Assembly: GCF_047739745.1 (NCBI RefSeq)
Contig: NZ_JBLLVA010000005.1
Coordinates: forward strand, 124,001-188,000
Direction of reading: 5' to 3'
Origin: Pseudaminobacter sp047739745
GTDB taxonomy: Bacteria > Pseudomonadota > Alphaproteobacteria > Rhizobiales > Rhizobiaceae
Length of the DNA stretch: 64,000 bases
Positions within the stretch are counted from its first letter, which is position 1, and every line of letters starts with the position of its first letter. The translations under genes and the position numbers were made by a program. A model generated the notes under the pieces. The model saw only the letters and a list, made by a program, of their open reading frames with translations. It searched no databases and was not told the DNA's origin. Below, piece by piece: positions 9,018-18,256 of this stretch.

Positions 9018-11723
9018 GTGACCATACGCAATCTGGAACATGCCGTCCGTCCCAGGTCCCTTGCCGTTTTCGGCGCTTCGGACCGCGAGGGCTCGGTCGG
9101 CCGCATCGTCATGAAGAATATCGTCGATGGCGGTTATCAGGGCGATATCTGGCCGATCAACCCCAAATACGAGCAGGTGGCGGGCTATCCTTGCTATCAT
9201 AGCATCGAAGAACTCCCCGGAATTCCGGATCTCGGCGTCATCATGACACCGCCGCGGACGGTGCCGGGCATCATTGCCGCCCTTGCCGCGAGGGGCTGCC
9301 GGGCAGCCGTCGTCATCACTGCCGGCCTGACCCGCGAGAACGGTCTGCGCCAGGCGATGCTCGATGCGGCCAAACCCCATCTGTTCCGCATCATCGGTCC
9401 CAACACAGTCGGGCTGATGATCCCGCCGGCGAAATTAAATGCGGGCTTTGCGCATATGGCTGCAAAGCCCGGCAACGTGGCGCTGCTGTCGCAGTCGGGC
9501 GCGATTGCGACTTCGCTGATCGACTGGGCAGCCGACAATGATGTCGGCTTCTCGCACATCGTCTCGCTTGGCGACATGGCCGATGTCGATGTCGGCGATT
9601 GGCTGGACATGCTGGCCGGCGACGGCCGGACGCGTGCTATCGTGATGTATCTCGAAACCATCACCAATCCGCGCAAATTCATGTCGGCGGCGCGCGCGGC
9701 TGCCCGTATCAAGCCGGTCATCGCCGTCAAGGCGGGTCGCCACGAGGCTGCGGCCAGAGCCGCCGCGACCCATACCGGCGCGCTCTCCGGCGCCGACCGC
9801 GTGGTCGATGCCGCTCTGGCGCGTGCGGGCATATTGCGTGTCGACGGGCTCGCCGAACTGTTCGATGCCGCCGAGATCACGGCGAAATTCCGGCCGCTCG
9901 AGCGCGCCAATGTCGGCATCGTCACCAATGGCGGCGGCGCCGGCATCCTCGCGCTGGATCGGCTGGCCGAGGGCGGCGGCAGTCTGGCGGAACTGTCGCC
10001 CGCCACGATCGCGCGCCTTGGCAAGGAGTTGCCGCCGACCTGGTCGCAGGCCAATCCGGTCGACATCATCGGCGATGCCCCCGCCGAACGGTACCGGATG
10101 GCGGTCGCGTCCGTCGCAGCCGATGTCGATGTCGACACGGTGATGGTGCTGAATTGCCCGACCGGACTCGCTTCGCCAGCAGAGGCGGCCAAGGCCGTTG
10201 CCGCCCTTGCTGAGGGCGGGCGCCTGGCCGGCAAGCCGCTGCTCACCTGCTGGCTTGGAGAGCATACCGCAGGTCACGCACGCCATATCCTCCAGGGTTC
10301 GGGAATACCGAGCTTCGAGACACCCGCGCAGGCGGCGCGCGCCGTGTGTTACCTTGCCGACTGGTCACGCGCGCAGGTTTCGCTGATGCGGGTCCCGTCC
10401 AGCCGCAGCGAGGACGTTGATGGCGATCGCGATGCGGCGCTTGCCATCTTTCGCAAGGCGGCGGCGGAGGCTCGGCGCATGCTGACCGAGCCGGAGGCCA
10501 AGGCCGTGCTCGCCGCCTATGGCATAGCGATTCCGCAGACCATCATTGCAAGGTCACCGGCGCAGGCAAGGCGGGCAGCGGCGAAATTGCTGGAAACAGA
10601 TGGGAAGGTGGTGGTGAAGCTGCTCTCCAAGGCGATCTCGCATAAATCCGACGTCGGCGGGGTGGTCCTCGACATCGAGACTGCGGAACGGGCCGAGGAA
10701 GCGGCGCGCTCCATCAGGGACAGGGTCCGCACGCTGATGCCGAAAGCGGACATCGAAGGTTACGCCGTGCAGCCCATGGTGGTGCGCAAGCAGGCGCAGG
10801 AACTGATCCTCGGCATGAGCCGCGACCCGATCTTCGGCCCGGTCATCCTGTTCGGCGCTGGCGGCGTGGCTGTTGAGGTCATGAATGACACCGCGGTCGC
10901 GCTGCCTCCGCTCGATGACGTGCTGGCCGGCGACCTCATCAAGCGCACTCGCATCGGGCAACTGCTTGCCGGTTTTCGCGACCGGCCGCCGGCCGATCGT
11001 GAGGCGATTGCAGCGGCGCTCAATGGACTTTCGCAGATGATCGTCGATTTCCCCTGCATCGTGTCGGTGGACATCAATCCGCTGCTCGCCGATGCCGATG
11101 GTGCCATCGCGCTCGATGCGCGCATCGAGATCGACCCGTTGACCGTCGAGGAGGAAGGGCCCAATCCGGCTCTGGCGATCCGCCCCTATCCGGCAGGTTG
11201 GGACAGGGAATTCATCGGCGGCGGTGCCGGCTATCGCATCCGCCCGATCAAGCCGGTCGACATCGAGCTTTATCCCGATTTCCTGGCGAAGGTCTCGCCC
11301 GACGACATCCGGCTGCGCTTCCTTGCACCACGAAAGAGCTTCCCCGACGAGATGCTCAAGCGCCTCACCCAGCTCGACTATGACCGTGACATCGCGTTCG
11401 TGGCGCTGGAGGAGGCAACCGACGCGCTTGCCGGGGTAGGGCGCCTGTCCTGCGACCCCGACCGGGAGAGGGGCGAATATGCATTGCTCGTCCGCACCGA
11501 TCTGCAGGGCCATGGAATCGGCTGGCGGCTTCTCGAGCAGATCGTGGCCTATGCGAGGGCCGAGGGGATCGGCCGGGTCGAAGGCATCGTGCTGGAGGAG
11601 AACACAGGAATGCTGCGCATGTGCCGCGAGTTCGGTTTCTCGATGGCCCACCAGCCTGACCAGCCGGGCCTGAAGTGCGTCGTGCTCGAGTTGGGGCGAA
11701 GACCCAAGGGGACCGCTGGGTGA
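9018..11723 (+). CDS. Two-part acetate--CoA ligase (ADP-forming-like)/GNAT acetyltransferase, Pat-like
   Basis: The 901-residue protein has a CoA-binding Rossmann domain (A-V-F-G-A-S near residue 18), succinyl-CoA-ligase-like domains (S-Q-S-G-A-I-A-T-S near 160 and T-H-T-G-A-L-S-G near 250), an ATP-grasp domain (about 480-700) and a C-terminal GNAT fold (about 735-895). This is the layout of the Pat/YfiQ protein lysine acetyltransferases and of acyl-CoA synthetase fusions. It may acetylate metabolic enzymes or make acyl-CoA; sequence alone does not decide. The start is GTG at 9018, because the nearby ATG at 9013 runs into a stop at once. No FixK box precedes it. Confidence 0.85.
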   Translation: MTIRNLEHAVRPRSLAVFGASDREGSVGRIVMKNIVDGGYQGDIWPINPKYEQVAGYPCYHSIEELPGIPDLGVIMTPPRTVPGIIAALAARGCRAAVVITAGLTRENGLRQAMLDAAKPHLFRIIGPNTVGLMIPPAKLNAGFAHMAAKPGNVALLSQSGAIATSLIDWAADNDVGFSHIVSLGDMADVDVGDWLDMLAGDGRTRAIVMYLETITNPRKFMSAARAAARIKPVIAVKAGRHEAAARAAATHTGALSGADRVVDAALARAGILRVDGLAELFDAAEITAKFRPLERANVGIVTNGGGAGILALDRLAEGGGSLAELSPATIARLGKELPPTWSQANPVDIIGDAPAERYRMAVASVAADVDVDTVMVLNCPTGLASPAEAAKAVAALAEGGRLAGKPLLTCWLGEHTAGHARHILQGSGIPSFETPAQAARAVCYLADWSRAQVSLMRVPSSRSEDVDGDRDAALAIFRKAAAEARRMLTEPEAKAVLAAYGIAIPQTIIARSPAQARRAAAKLLETDGKVVVKLLSKAISHKSDVGGVVLDIETAERAEEAARSIRDRVRTLMPKADIEGYAVQPMVVRKQAQELILGMSRDPIFGPVILFGAGGVAVEVMNDTAVALPPLDDVLAGDLIKRTRIGQLLAGFRDRPPADREAIAAALNGLSQMIVDFPCIVSVDINPLLADADGAIALDARIEIDPLTVEEEGPNPALAIRPYPAGWDREFIGGGAGYRIRPIKPVDIELYPDFLAKVSPDDIRLRFLAPRKSFPDEMLKRLTQLDYDRDIAFVALEEATDALAGVGRLSCDPDRERGEYALLVRTDLQGHGIGWRLLEQIVAYARAEGIGRVEGIVLEENTGMLRMCREFGFSMAHQPDQPGLKCVVLELGRRPKGTAG

Positions 11724-11887
11724 CGCAGGCGACGCGCTGCAGAGGGTTGGAACATCACCATCGAGCAGGTTCGTGCTGGAGACTTCGGTTAAGTCGCTGG
11801 AAACATCCGAAACGTGAAAGTTGCAGCTTCTGTCGAGGTAGCTCATCCGACACACGAAGTCTGCTCACCGTGACGTCAAATGCGAAT

Positions 11888-11917
11888 AAGGCCCGAATGA
11901 CGCGATGTTCGGGCCTT
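11888..11917 (+). terminator. Strong hairpin terminator after the ligase/GNAT gene
   Basis: A perfect 10-bp stem (AAGGCCCGAA / TTCGGGCCTT) closes a 10-base loop and is followed by CTTC. It lies 165 bases after the stop at 11723. The T run is short, so termination strength is uncertain. Confidence 0.6.
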
Positions 11918-11929
11918 CTTCGCGAGAGA

Positions 11930-12368
11930 CATGACGCACTGGAATAGCAGCGAAATTTGAGTTCGCAGCCGGCGTGGCGCGTTGCCGACGTGATCAGATT
12001 TTACTTATCAGGTGAGCAAGCGCCACACGGGTATGCAGGCCCATCACTTGATGAGGTTGCCGCCGATTGTCCTCCCAGAAATATCTGTAACGACCGTCGC
12101 GGAAGGAACCAGAGTGGATGTCCTGATTGAAGATGTTTACTGGTCATCCAGGTACGATAACAAAGCGTCGCCCCTGAGGCGCATACAAGCTGACAGACAT
12201 CGCTCCAATTAATGTTCTCTGGACGGCTTAACACCGCTTTAAAGTGGGACAGGGAATTGACTGCTATGTCCGGCCCATCCTTTTTAACTCTGTCCAATTC
12301 CCTCTGGGTGCATAGACGCCTATCCGAAGGCATCCCGCCGATCCTTGAGGGAGTGCTGAAAAAATGCC
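11930..12368. other. Gene-poor stretch next to a decayed gene
   Basis: Only short, overlapping and unconvincing frames occur here. Codon use and composition are less biased than in the neighbouring genes. It probably is degraded DNA downstream of the broken antitoxin-like gene. I looked for an AbiEii-type toxin, which would normally follow, and did not find one. Confidence 0.4.
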
Positions 12369-12962
12369 TTAGGCACCGCGTTCCGCCTCATCCACGGCCT
12401 TGATCAGCCATTCCGGAAATCTCGATTTTACCCGCTCGATCTTGGCCCATTCCGTTTGCCCAAGTTCACGGCGGATTTTCACCGCATTTTCCTTGGCTCC
12501 TCTCTTGCCCATGTAGGCAAAGGCCCGGACTGCTTCTCCTGCGGGCTGGTTAGGTAGAACGGTCTGCCACTCCGACACCTGCCGCACTTCGACCGGATTG
12601 GCTCCCAGGTCGAGGCGCCCGGGTTGACCAGATGTCAGATATACTTAGCGGATCGGCTGCTGCGTCGTCAGCCCGAAACGGTTCGCGGCCACGGCTCCGT
12701 GCGGCACGACCCGCTTCCTTTTGGCCTTGGCATAAGCACGAAAAACCTTCTCCGGCGACGGCGGATATGATCCGAATTTGCCGCGCACTGGCACCACGTA
12801 CATTCCCCGAGAAATCCGCATGATTTCGCTGGCCTTCGCAAGGCGCTACAAAGTCTGGTCGATCACGCCACGAGCGGCAATCCGTTCGAGAGGTCGAGCG
12901 CTGATAATGGTTCCTTCCTTCTTGCCTTTTAGCGCGTGGCGTACTTTCTCGATGATCGTCAT
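12369..12962 (-). pseudogene. AbiEi-type (DUF6088-like) antitoxin/transcriptional regulator with two in-frame stops
   Basis: Read from the ATG whose first base is 12962 (preceded by AGGAGGGGG), a single frame gives about 197 residues interrupted by TAG at 12846-12848 (codon 39) and TAA at 12645-12647 (codon 106). The text is family-like throughout: a winged-helix start, R-I-S-R-G-M-Y-V-V-P, then P-H-G-A-V-A-A-N-R-F-G-L-T-T-Q-Q-P and Y-L-T-S-G. These are hallmarks of AbiEi-like antitoxins of type IV systems. The partner nucleotidyltransferase toxin is absent. The clean frame with only two stops suggests recent inactivation. Family assignment is from memory of the motif pattern. Confidence 0.65.
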
Positions 12963-13183
12963 CGCCCCCTCCTGTCAGAAACGCGTGTCGATGTTTCCGA
13001 CAAAACTTAATAATTCTTTTAATGATTCCAGAAACTTGATTGCCAGCGGCAAGACGAGTCAACCACGTTACGGTTCCGATATGGTCATAGGTATCCGCTT
13101 CTGTGATCGGTTCAGGCGATCGAGTATGTTGGAACTTTGATCGGCTTGATCGGCGCTCCACATAAGTCATGCGGAGAATCCCT

Positions 13184-13855
13184 ATGAACGACAGTGTGAA
13201 TCAGCATCGAACATTTGAGATTTTGACGGCCGAGCCCGTGCGGTCGCGCCGCAAACCGCGCCGTCGGTCCGCAGAAGAGAAGGCGCGGCTTGCGTCCCAC
13301 CTGAGTGGATTTGGCTACAGGGCCGCTGCTGCAGTCGTCAATTCGGTGGGCGAAGTCCCGTCCTGCCTGGAGACGGCCGGGGCCACGCTTATACGCTTCT
13401 TCTACGCCATCGACCCGCACCTTCAAATCGACCATTTCTCGGCAGGTGACACGCTCGCCGAATTAGCGGGCGCCGAACACCTTCTGTTCGCCGAAGTGGA
13501 CGCGAAGTTCCCGTTCTGCGGCTTTGACTGCGACAAGGAGCTGGAACTCGGGAAGGTGCCAGACCACTCGCATGAATACGTTTTCCTTGTCGTCACTGAC
13601 CGCACACCGTCTTTGGCACCCTGGTTTGTGCTGACAAAACATGCACCGGTCGTCTGCGATCCTGGCCTCACTGAGATCGCGGACGAGGACTCTTGCGTGG
13701 TTGCAAAGGTTGCAGACTACGGCCGCGATGGGTGGGAGCATCCGGCTTGGCCTGAGGGAGAACTGGCGCCAATTCTCCCTGCTGATGCTAATCAACGCGT
13801 TCGTCGGCGGGATGGTGGGCATCGAGCGCACGGTGGTGCCCCTGATCGGCACTGA
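13184..13855 (+). CDS. Chimeric frame: IS66-type TnpA start joined to unknown sequence
   Basis: The first 35 or so codons (M-N-D-S-V..., then R-R-K-P-R-R-R-S-A-E-E-K-A-R-L) match the N-terminal pattern of the small TnpA protein of IS66-family elements. After that the text is unlike any transposase that I know, although it stays open through a plausible globular region (G-A-E-H-L-L-F-A-E-V-D; H-E-Y-V-F-L-V-V). The last 40 codons overlap the start of the MFS gene in another frame and are surely not real. I read it as an insertion scar fused to an unknown gene fragment. No IS ends were seen. Confidence 0.35.
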   Translation: MNDSVNQHRTFEILTAEPVRSRRKPRRRSAEEKARLASHLSGFGYRAAAAVVNSVGEVPSCLETAGATLIRFFYAIDPHLQIDHFSAGDTLAELAGAEHLLFAEVDAKFPFCGFDCDKELELGKVPDHSHEYVFLVVTDRTPSLAPWFVLTKHAPVVCDPGLTEIADEDSCVVAKVADYGRDGWEHPAWPEGELAPILPADANQRVRRRDGGHRAHGGAPDRH

Positions 13856-14966
13856 GGAGTTCGGCATCGCCTCCACGACGCTGGTGGTGTCTTTCATCGT
13901 CAGCTTCGGCGTGGTCAAGGCCTGCGCCAACCTCGTCTCAGGCAAGCTGGCCGACCTCTGGGGCAGGAAGCGCGTGCTGGTGCTTGGCTGGCTCTTCGGT
14001 CTGCCCGTGCCGTTCATGATTCTGTGGGCTCCCTCCTGGACCTGGATCGTCGTGGCCAACGCGCTGCTTGGCATCAGCCAGGGGCTCGCTTGGTCGATGA
14101 CCGTGATCATGAAGGTCGATCTTGTCGGGCCCAGGGGGCGCGGGATGGCGGTGGGGCTGAACGAATTCGCCGGCTATCTGGCTGTCGGCGTCACAGCGTT
14201 CCTGACCGGGTATCTGGCCGCGCAGTATGGCCTGCGCCCTGTCCCGCTGTGGCTGGGCGTCGGCTATGCCGTTCTGGGCACGGTGCTGTCGGCGTTGCTC
14301 GTGCGAGATACGCGCGAGCACGTCCGGCTTGAAGCGGCAAGCCATGAGCAGGAAGCCGAACCGCTGACCTTCCGCGAAGTGTTCGCGCTGGCCTCCTTCC
14401 GCGACAGCAACCTGTTTGCAGCCTCGCAGGCGGGATTGGTCAACAACCTCAACGACGGCATGAGCTGGGGTATATTTCCGCTCTTTTTCGCCGCCAATGG
14501 GCTGGGAGTTGAGCGGATCGGCGTTCTGAAGGCCGTCTATCCCGCGGTCTGGGGAATGCTCCAGGTCTTCACGGGCCCGCTCAGCGACCGCTGGGGGCGA
14601 AAGGGGCTGATCGTCGCCGGAATGTGGATCCAGGCGGGGGCGCTGCTGCTGACGGCATTCACTCGAGACTTCGGATGGTGGCTGACGGCGAGCCTGTTGC
14701 TGGGCCTGGGCACGGCGATGGTATATCCGAGCCTGATCGCCGCCGTCTCGGACGCTTCGCATCCCTCCTGGCGCGCGCGTTCGCTGAGCGTCTATCGGTT
14801 TTGGCGCGACCTTGGTTACGCGATCGGTGCCCTTTCAGCGGGTCTTATCGCCGACTCTTTTGGCCTCGCCTCGGCGATAGGTGCGATCGGGGCGCTGACG
14901 TTCCTGTCCGGATGCGTCGTGGCGCTGCTGATGCATCAGAGAGCCAGAGGGGCCGCTGAGAAGTGA
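13728..14966 (+). CDS. MFS transporter, 12-helix type
   Basis: Inner-membrane carrier of about 412 residues. Twelve hydrophobic segments are readable. The MFS motif G-K-L-A-D-L-W-G-R-K-R follows helix 2, and its C-half counterpart G-P-L-S-D-R-W-G-R-K-G occurs near residue 285. The ATG at 13728 starts M-G-G-S-I-R; the frame is open upstream to 13641, but that text overlaps the chimeric frame and lacks character. Substrate unknown. It is not followed by a partner gene, and the next gene belongs to a separate, box-controlled unit. Confidence 0.8.
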   Translation: MGGSIRLGLRENWRQFSLLMLINAFVGGMVGIERTVVPLIGTEEFGIASTTLVVSFIVSFGVVKACANLVSGKLADLWGRKRVLVLGWLFGLPVPFMILWAPSWTWIVVANALLGISQGLAWSMTVIMKVDLVGPRGRGMAVGLNEFAGYLAVGVTAFLTGYLAAQYGLRPVPLWLGVGYAVLGTVLSALLVRDTREHVRLEAASHEQEAEPLTFREVFALASFRDSNLFAASQAGLVNNLNDGMSWGIFPLFFAANGLGVERIGVLKAVYPAVWGMLQVFTGPLSDRWGRKGLIVAGMWIQAGALLLTAFTRDFGWWLTASLLLGLGTAMVYPSLIAAVSDASHPSWRARSLSVYRFWRDLGYAIGALSAGLIADSFGLASAIGAIGALTFLSGCVVALLMHQRARGAAEK

Positions 14967-15190
14967 CGCAACTAAGACGAGGTCCGTGCCGAACGAGGCG
15001 CCACCATCCTGGCCCGCAATCGTTACCCTTCGCCATGGGCATTCGCGATAACGAAGCTGCTGAGAGCCAGGCGTGGGAGTAAGGCATCGTCGCCTACGCC
15101 GCCGGGTCGTCCCTCCCGTTGCTGGTCGCAAATGAGCTTTTCGCGCGCCGTTGGCTTCTGATCAGCTAAGCTTCACCAATTGCCGAGGAA

Positions 15191-15204
15191 TTGACCGAAA
15201 TCAA
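15191..15204. promoter_or_regulatory. FixK/FNR-type box, TTGACCGAAATCAA
   Basis: Exact consensus. The centre is 68.5 bp upstream of the SHOCT-protein ATG at 15266. Confidence 0.75.
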
Positions 15205-15265
15205 GGCACTCTCCCCGCCGGTTAGCCAGCATGCTGCCACGGCAACAAGCGGATGGAGAAAGGCC

Positions 15266-15607
15266 ATGAGGCCGAACGTGACAGCGAAGCTCACCCGGAC
15301 CTTCGGCTTTGCCGCCCTAGCGGCGCTGACATATGCCGCCCCGGCGCTCGCGCAGCAGACGGAGCGCTACTACTATGGGCCGCACATGTGGGGCTGGGGG
15401 TGGTTCTTCGGTCCTGTCGCAATGATCGGGACGCTCGTCCTCGTCCTCGTAGTGGCCGCGATGGCCGCGCGATGGATGGGCGACCGGAGCGGCGCCGGGC
15501 GGACCGCTCCGGACAAGACTGCTCAGGACATCCTTGCCGAGCGCTTCGCCCGTGGGGAGATAGACAAGGACGAGTTCGAGGAGCGGCGGAAGCTCCTCGG
15601 GGCCTGA
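15266..15607 (+). CDS. Small membrane protein with C-terminal SHOCT domain
   Basis: About 113 residues. An N-terminal signal-like segment ends A-P-A-L-A-Q; then comes an aromatic/glycine patch (H-M-W-G-W-G-W), one transmembrane helix at about residues 48-70, and a SHOCT motif at the C-terminus (I-L-A-E-R-F-A-R-G-E-I-D with E-E-R-R-K-L-L). SHOCT proteins are small membrane or membrane-associated proteins of poorly known function that often help assembly or oligomerisation. The ATG at 15266 is chosen over an upstream TTG because the latter would start inside the FixK box. Confidence 0.75.
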   Translation: MRPNVTAKLTRTFGFAALAALTYAAPALAQQTERYYYGPHMWGWGWFFGPVAMIGTLVLVLVVAAMAARWMGDRSGAGRTAPDKTAQDILAERFARGEIDKDEFEERRKLLGA

Positions 15608-15882
15608 AGGCTGGCAGTCGCTCCGCGGGGGTGGAGCTGATTCTTGGTGGAGTGTTGGATCCAGCGTTCTTATCGCACTTGGAAGCGCCAGCCGACTTTA
15701 AGTCAGCCTTTGGCGAACGCGCCGCATCGAGGGCGCGTGCAACAAATTCCCTACCCAAGGGCAGCCAGTCGGTACCACGTGAAGGTTGGCCGATGATTGT
15801 TGTGGAATCTATCGAAATGTTTTCTCAGTCCCAGAGATCATGCCGTTATTGGCTGGATCAGTGTGCCCCTTTGTTGAGCGAT
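15608..15882. other. Leader region before the E1 operon
   Basis: No convincing gene is visible. A 68-codon frame from 15793 runs through the FixK box and overlaps the E1-alpha start in another frame, so it is not taken as real. Confidence 0.4.
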
Positions 15883-15896
15883 TTGACCAAAATCAA
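15883..15896. promoter_or_regulatory. FixK/FNR-type box, TTGACCAAAATCAA
   Basis: Exact consensus. The centre is 96.5 bp upstream of the E1-alpha ATG at 15986. Probable control site for the whole E1-cytochrome-MBOAT operon. Confidence 0.75.
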
Positions 15897-15985
15897 TGAG
15901 AAATCGGTGCAACAGGTGGATCATCTCACAAACCCGTTCTGGCTAGCCTATGGCGTGGCCAGAACGCCTCACGGGAGAAACCGTC

Positions 15986-17209
15986 ATGCTCTACAATAAA
16001 ATCCATGGGCAGGACCGGGCGGTGGAGAGCACAGGAACTGCACTCGACACCTCGCGTCGGGGTTTCCTGAAGATTGTCGCACTGGCCGGTGCGGCCGTTT
16101 CCTTCGGCGGCGGCGTTGCTCGTGCCAAGGGCGAGATCGGCTTCTGGGCCAAGGATCTCACGGATCAGCAGCTCATCGATATGTACACGACGGTCCTGCG
16201 CATCCGGTGGCACGAACGCACAATGGCCGACAAGATGCTGACGGACCCAAATTACCGCGGCTACAATCACTTCTACGCCGGCCAGGAGGCAGTCGCCACG
16301 GGCATCTGCGCGACCCTGCGAAATCAGGGCGGCGTAATAAAGGCGGACTTGATCTACTCCACCCATCGCCCCGCTGGCCATGCGCTTGCCAAGGGCATCG
16401 ACCTGAAGAAGATGGTTGCGGAGATGGATTTCCGCGCCACTGGGCTTAACAACGGCTACGCGGCGGAAATGCATATCTCCGACCCCGAAGTCGGCTTCAT
16501 GGGTGCCGACGGCATGATCGGTCCAGGGCCGGTCATCGCCACAGGGTCGGCCTTTGCCATCAAGGCGCGCGGGTCCGACCAGGTCGTCGTGAACTTCGGC
16601 GGCGACGGAACATACGCGACGCCGCATTTCCATTCGGCGCTGAACAACGCCGCCCTGTTGAAGCTGCCCTTCATCTACGTGATCGAGAACAATCTCTATC
16701 ACCAGTATGCGCACTACTCCTATTCGTGCCCGATGAAGGATATCGCGGACGCTGCGCAGACCTATCGCATTCCTGGCGTCGTGGTGGATGGACAGGACGT
16801 GATCCAAGTCTACAACGCGGCGAAGACAGCGGTTGATCGTGCTCGTGCTGGGGAGGGGCCGACGCTGATCGAAGCCAAGACCTACCGCTACTACAACCAT
16901 TGGGGCGCGCCAGGGGCCAAGCCCGGCGAACTTGGCGCCTTCGGCTACGATCCGCTTGCCATTTCTTCTTTCCGGCCGGAACGCGAAGTGCGCGCCTGGA
17001 TGCAGCGCGACCCAGTGGATATCGCTCGCGACATCCTTATTGACTGGAAGGTGGTGGATGCGGCCAAGGCTAGCGAGATCGAGGCTTCGGTCAAGCAGGA
17101 GGTGGCCGACGCCTTCGCTTGGGCGGCTGCGCAACCATTGTGCAACCCGGAAGACGGGCTGAAACACGTCTTCGTTGAAGGGACCGTAGAGGCACGCCAG
17201 TTCGGCTAG
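15986..17209 (+). CDS. Tat-exported thiamine-diphosphate-dependent dehydrogenase E1, alpha subunit
   Basis: About 407 residues. Residues 24-30 read S-R-R-G-F-L-K, a perfect twin-arginine signal, followed by a hydrophobic stretch and A-R-A, a likely cleavage site near residue 50. The mature part is an E1-alpha of the pyruvate/acetoin dehydrogenase family: Y-R-G-Y-N-H-F-Y-A-G-Q-E-A, S-T-H-R-P-A-G-H, and the ThDP/Mg motif G-D-G-T through E-N-N. The usual R-Y-R-G-H-S loop reads R-Y-Y-N-H-W-G. ATG 15986 is preceded by GGGAGAAA; an ATG at 15950 is less likely. E1-beta follows after 51 bases, and no E2 or E3 gene is near. A predicted exported E1 is very unusual. Family certain; location inferred from the signal. 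Confidence 0.85.
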   Translation: MLYNKIHGQDRAVESTGTALDTSRRGFLKIVALAGAAVSFGGGVARAKGEIGFWAKDLTDQQLIDMYTTVLRIRWHERTMADKMLTDPNYRGYNHFYAGQEAVATGICATLRNQGGVIKADLIYSTHRPAGHALAKGIDLKKMVAEMDFRATGLNNGYAAEMHISDPEVGFMGADGMIGPGPVIATGSAFAIKARGSDQVVVNFGGDGTYATPHFHSALNNAALLKLPFIYVIENNLYHQYAHYSYSCPMKDIADAAQTYRIPGVVVDGQDVIQVYNAAKTAVDRARAGEGPTLIEAKTYRYYNHWGAPGAKPGELGAFGYDPLAISSFRPEREVRAWMQRDPVDIARDILIDWKVVDAAKASEIEASVKQEVADAFAWAAAQPLCNPEDGLKHVFVEGTVEARQFG

Positions 17210-17260
17210 CTGGCTGGCGCTCGCACCTCTCTTCCCCAACGGTTCGAAAGGTTACGAGAA

Positions 17261-18232
17261 ATGGCACGCAAGAGTTGGATGTATTCGGTCCTCGAGGCCG
17301 TTCAGTATGAGATGCGCGAAGACCCGAATATGGTCTGGATTTTCGAACTCACACCGCCGGTCGCCTCCAATCCGGGCAAGCCGGTCATCAACCTGGAAAA
17401 GGAATTCGGCCGCAGCCGGGTGGTCAACACCGGCATCGACGAGAACTGGATGGTTTCCGCTACCCTCGGTGCCGGGCTCGCCGGATCGAGAGCCGCGACC
17501 TACGTTCCCTATCAGGGCGCCTGCATGCCCTTCCAGGTAATCCAGAATCATGCTGGCAAACTCAGAAGCATGACCGGCGGCAGGGCCTCGATGCCCGTGG
17601 TTTTCGTCATGGAGATGACGGGTCAAACACCAGGCTTTGCCGGTCAGCATTCCGACTACGAGATCGACACCTATTATGCCCACATACCGGGCGTTAAGAC
17701 GGTCATTCCCTCCACGCCTTCCGATGCCAAGGGCATGATGGTGTCAGCGCTCAGGGACCCCAATCCGGTCGTCTATCTCTATCCGGCCGGTCTGCGCGAA
17801 TTGATCGAGGAGGTGCCCGACGAGCAGTATGAGGTGCCGCTCGACAAGGCGGTGGTCAGGCAGGAAGGCAGTGACCTCACCATCGTCGGCTCCGGCGCGA
17901 GCATGCCGGAGGTGATGAAGGCGGCGGCGGCGCTCCAAGAGCAGGGAATGAACGTCGAAGCAATCGACCTGCGCAGCCTCAAACCGATGGATACCGAGAC
18001 GCTGGTCAATTCAGTGCAGAAGACGAAGCGGCTGCTTACCGTCGACCAGTCCTACTACACGTTGTGCCCCGGGGCGGAAGTGATCGCGCGGGTGGCGGAG
18101 AATGTCGACGGCGCACGTTACCGGCGCGTCGCCTTCCCGGATGCGCCGCCGCCCGCGTCGCCGGAGATGTTCGTCTGGATGCGGCCGAATGCCGATCATA
18201 TCGTCGGCGCAGCACGCAAGCTGATCGGCTGA
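17261..18232 (+). CDS. Thiamine-diphosphate-dependent dehydrogenase E1, beta subunit (transketolase-like)
   Basis: The 323-residue E1-beta has a Transket_pyr domain (about residues 5-180, with T-G-I-D-E-N-W-M and a Y-Q-G-A segment) and a transketolase C-terminal domain (about 195-315, with I-V-G-S-G-A-S-M and V-D-Q-S-Y-Y). It pairs with the E1-alpha directly upstream to form an alpha2-beta2 decarboxylase. It has no signal peptide, so if the complex is periplasmic this subunit would have to be carried out already folded onto the Tat-signal-bearing alpha subunit, as known for some hydrogenases. The alternative is a cytoplasmic complex with a vestigial signal. Confidence 0.85.
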   Translation: MARKSWMYSVLEAVQYEMREDPNMVWIFELTPPVASNPGKPVINLEKEFGRSRVVNTGIDENWMVSATLGAGLAGSRAATYVPYQGACMPFQVIQNHAGKLRSMTGGRASMPVVFVMEMTGQTPGFAGQHSDYEIDTYYAHIPGVKTVIPSTPSDAKGMMVSALRDPNPVVYLYPAGLRELIEEVPDEQYEVPLDKAVVRQEGSDLTIVGSGASMPEVMKAAAALQEQGMNVEAIDLRSLKPMDTETLVNSVQKTKRLLTVDQSYYTLCPGAEVIARVAENVDGARYRRVAFPDAPPPASPEMFVWMRPNADHIVGAARKLIG

Positions 18233-18256
18233 CCATCCTCCTTTTGGCCGATCAGA

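Noticed and set aside
12001..12333. A 110-codon minus-strand frame downstream of the AbiEi remnant, considered as the partner toxin
   Set aside because: The text lacks nucleotidyltransferase motifs and looks like non-coding sequence.
15793..15999. A 68-codon plus-strand frame before the E1-alpha gene
   Set aside because: It runs through the exact FixK box at 15883 and overlaps the E1-alpha start in another frame; no family character.
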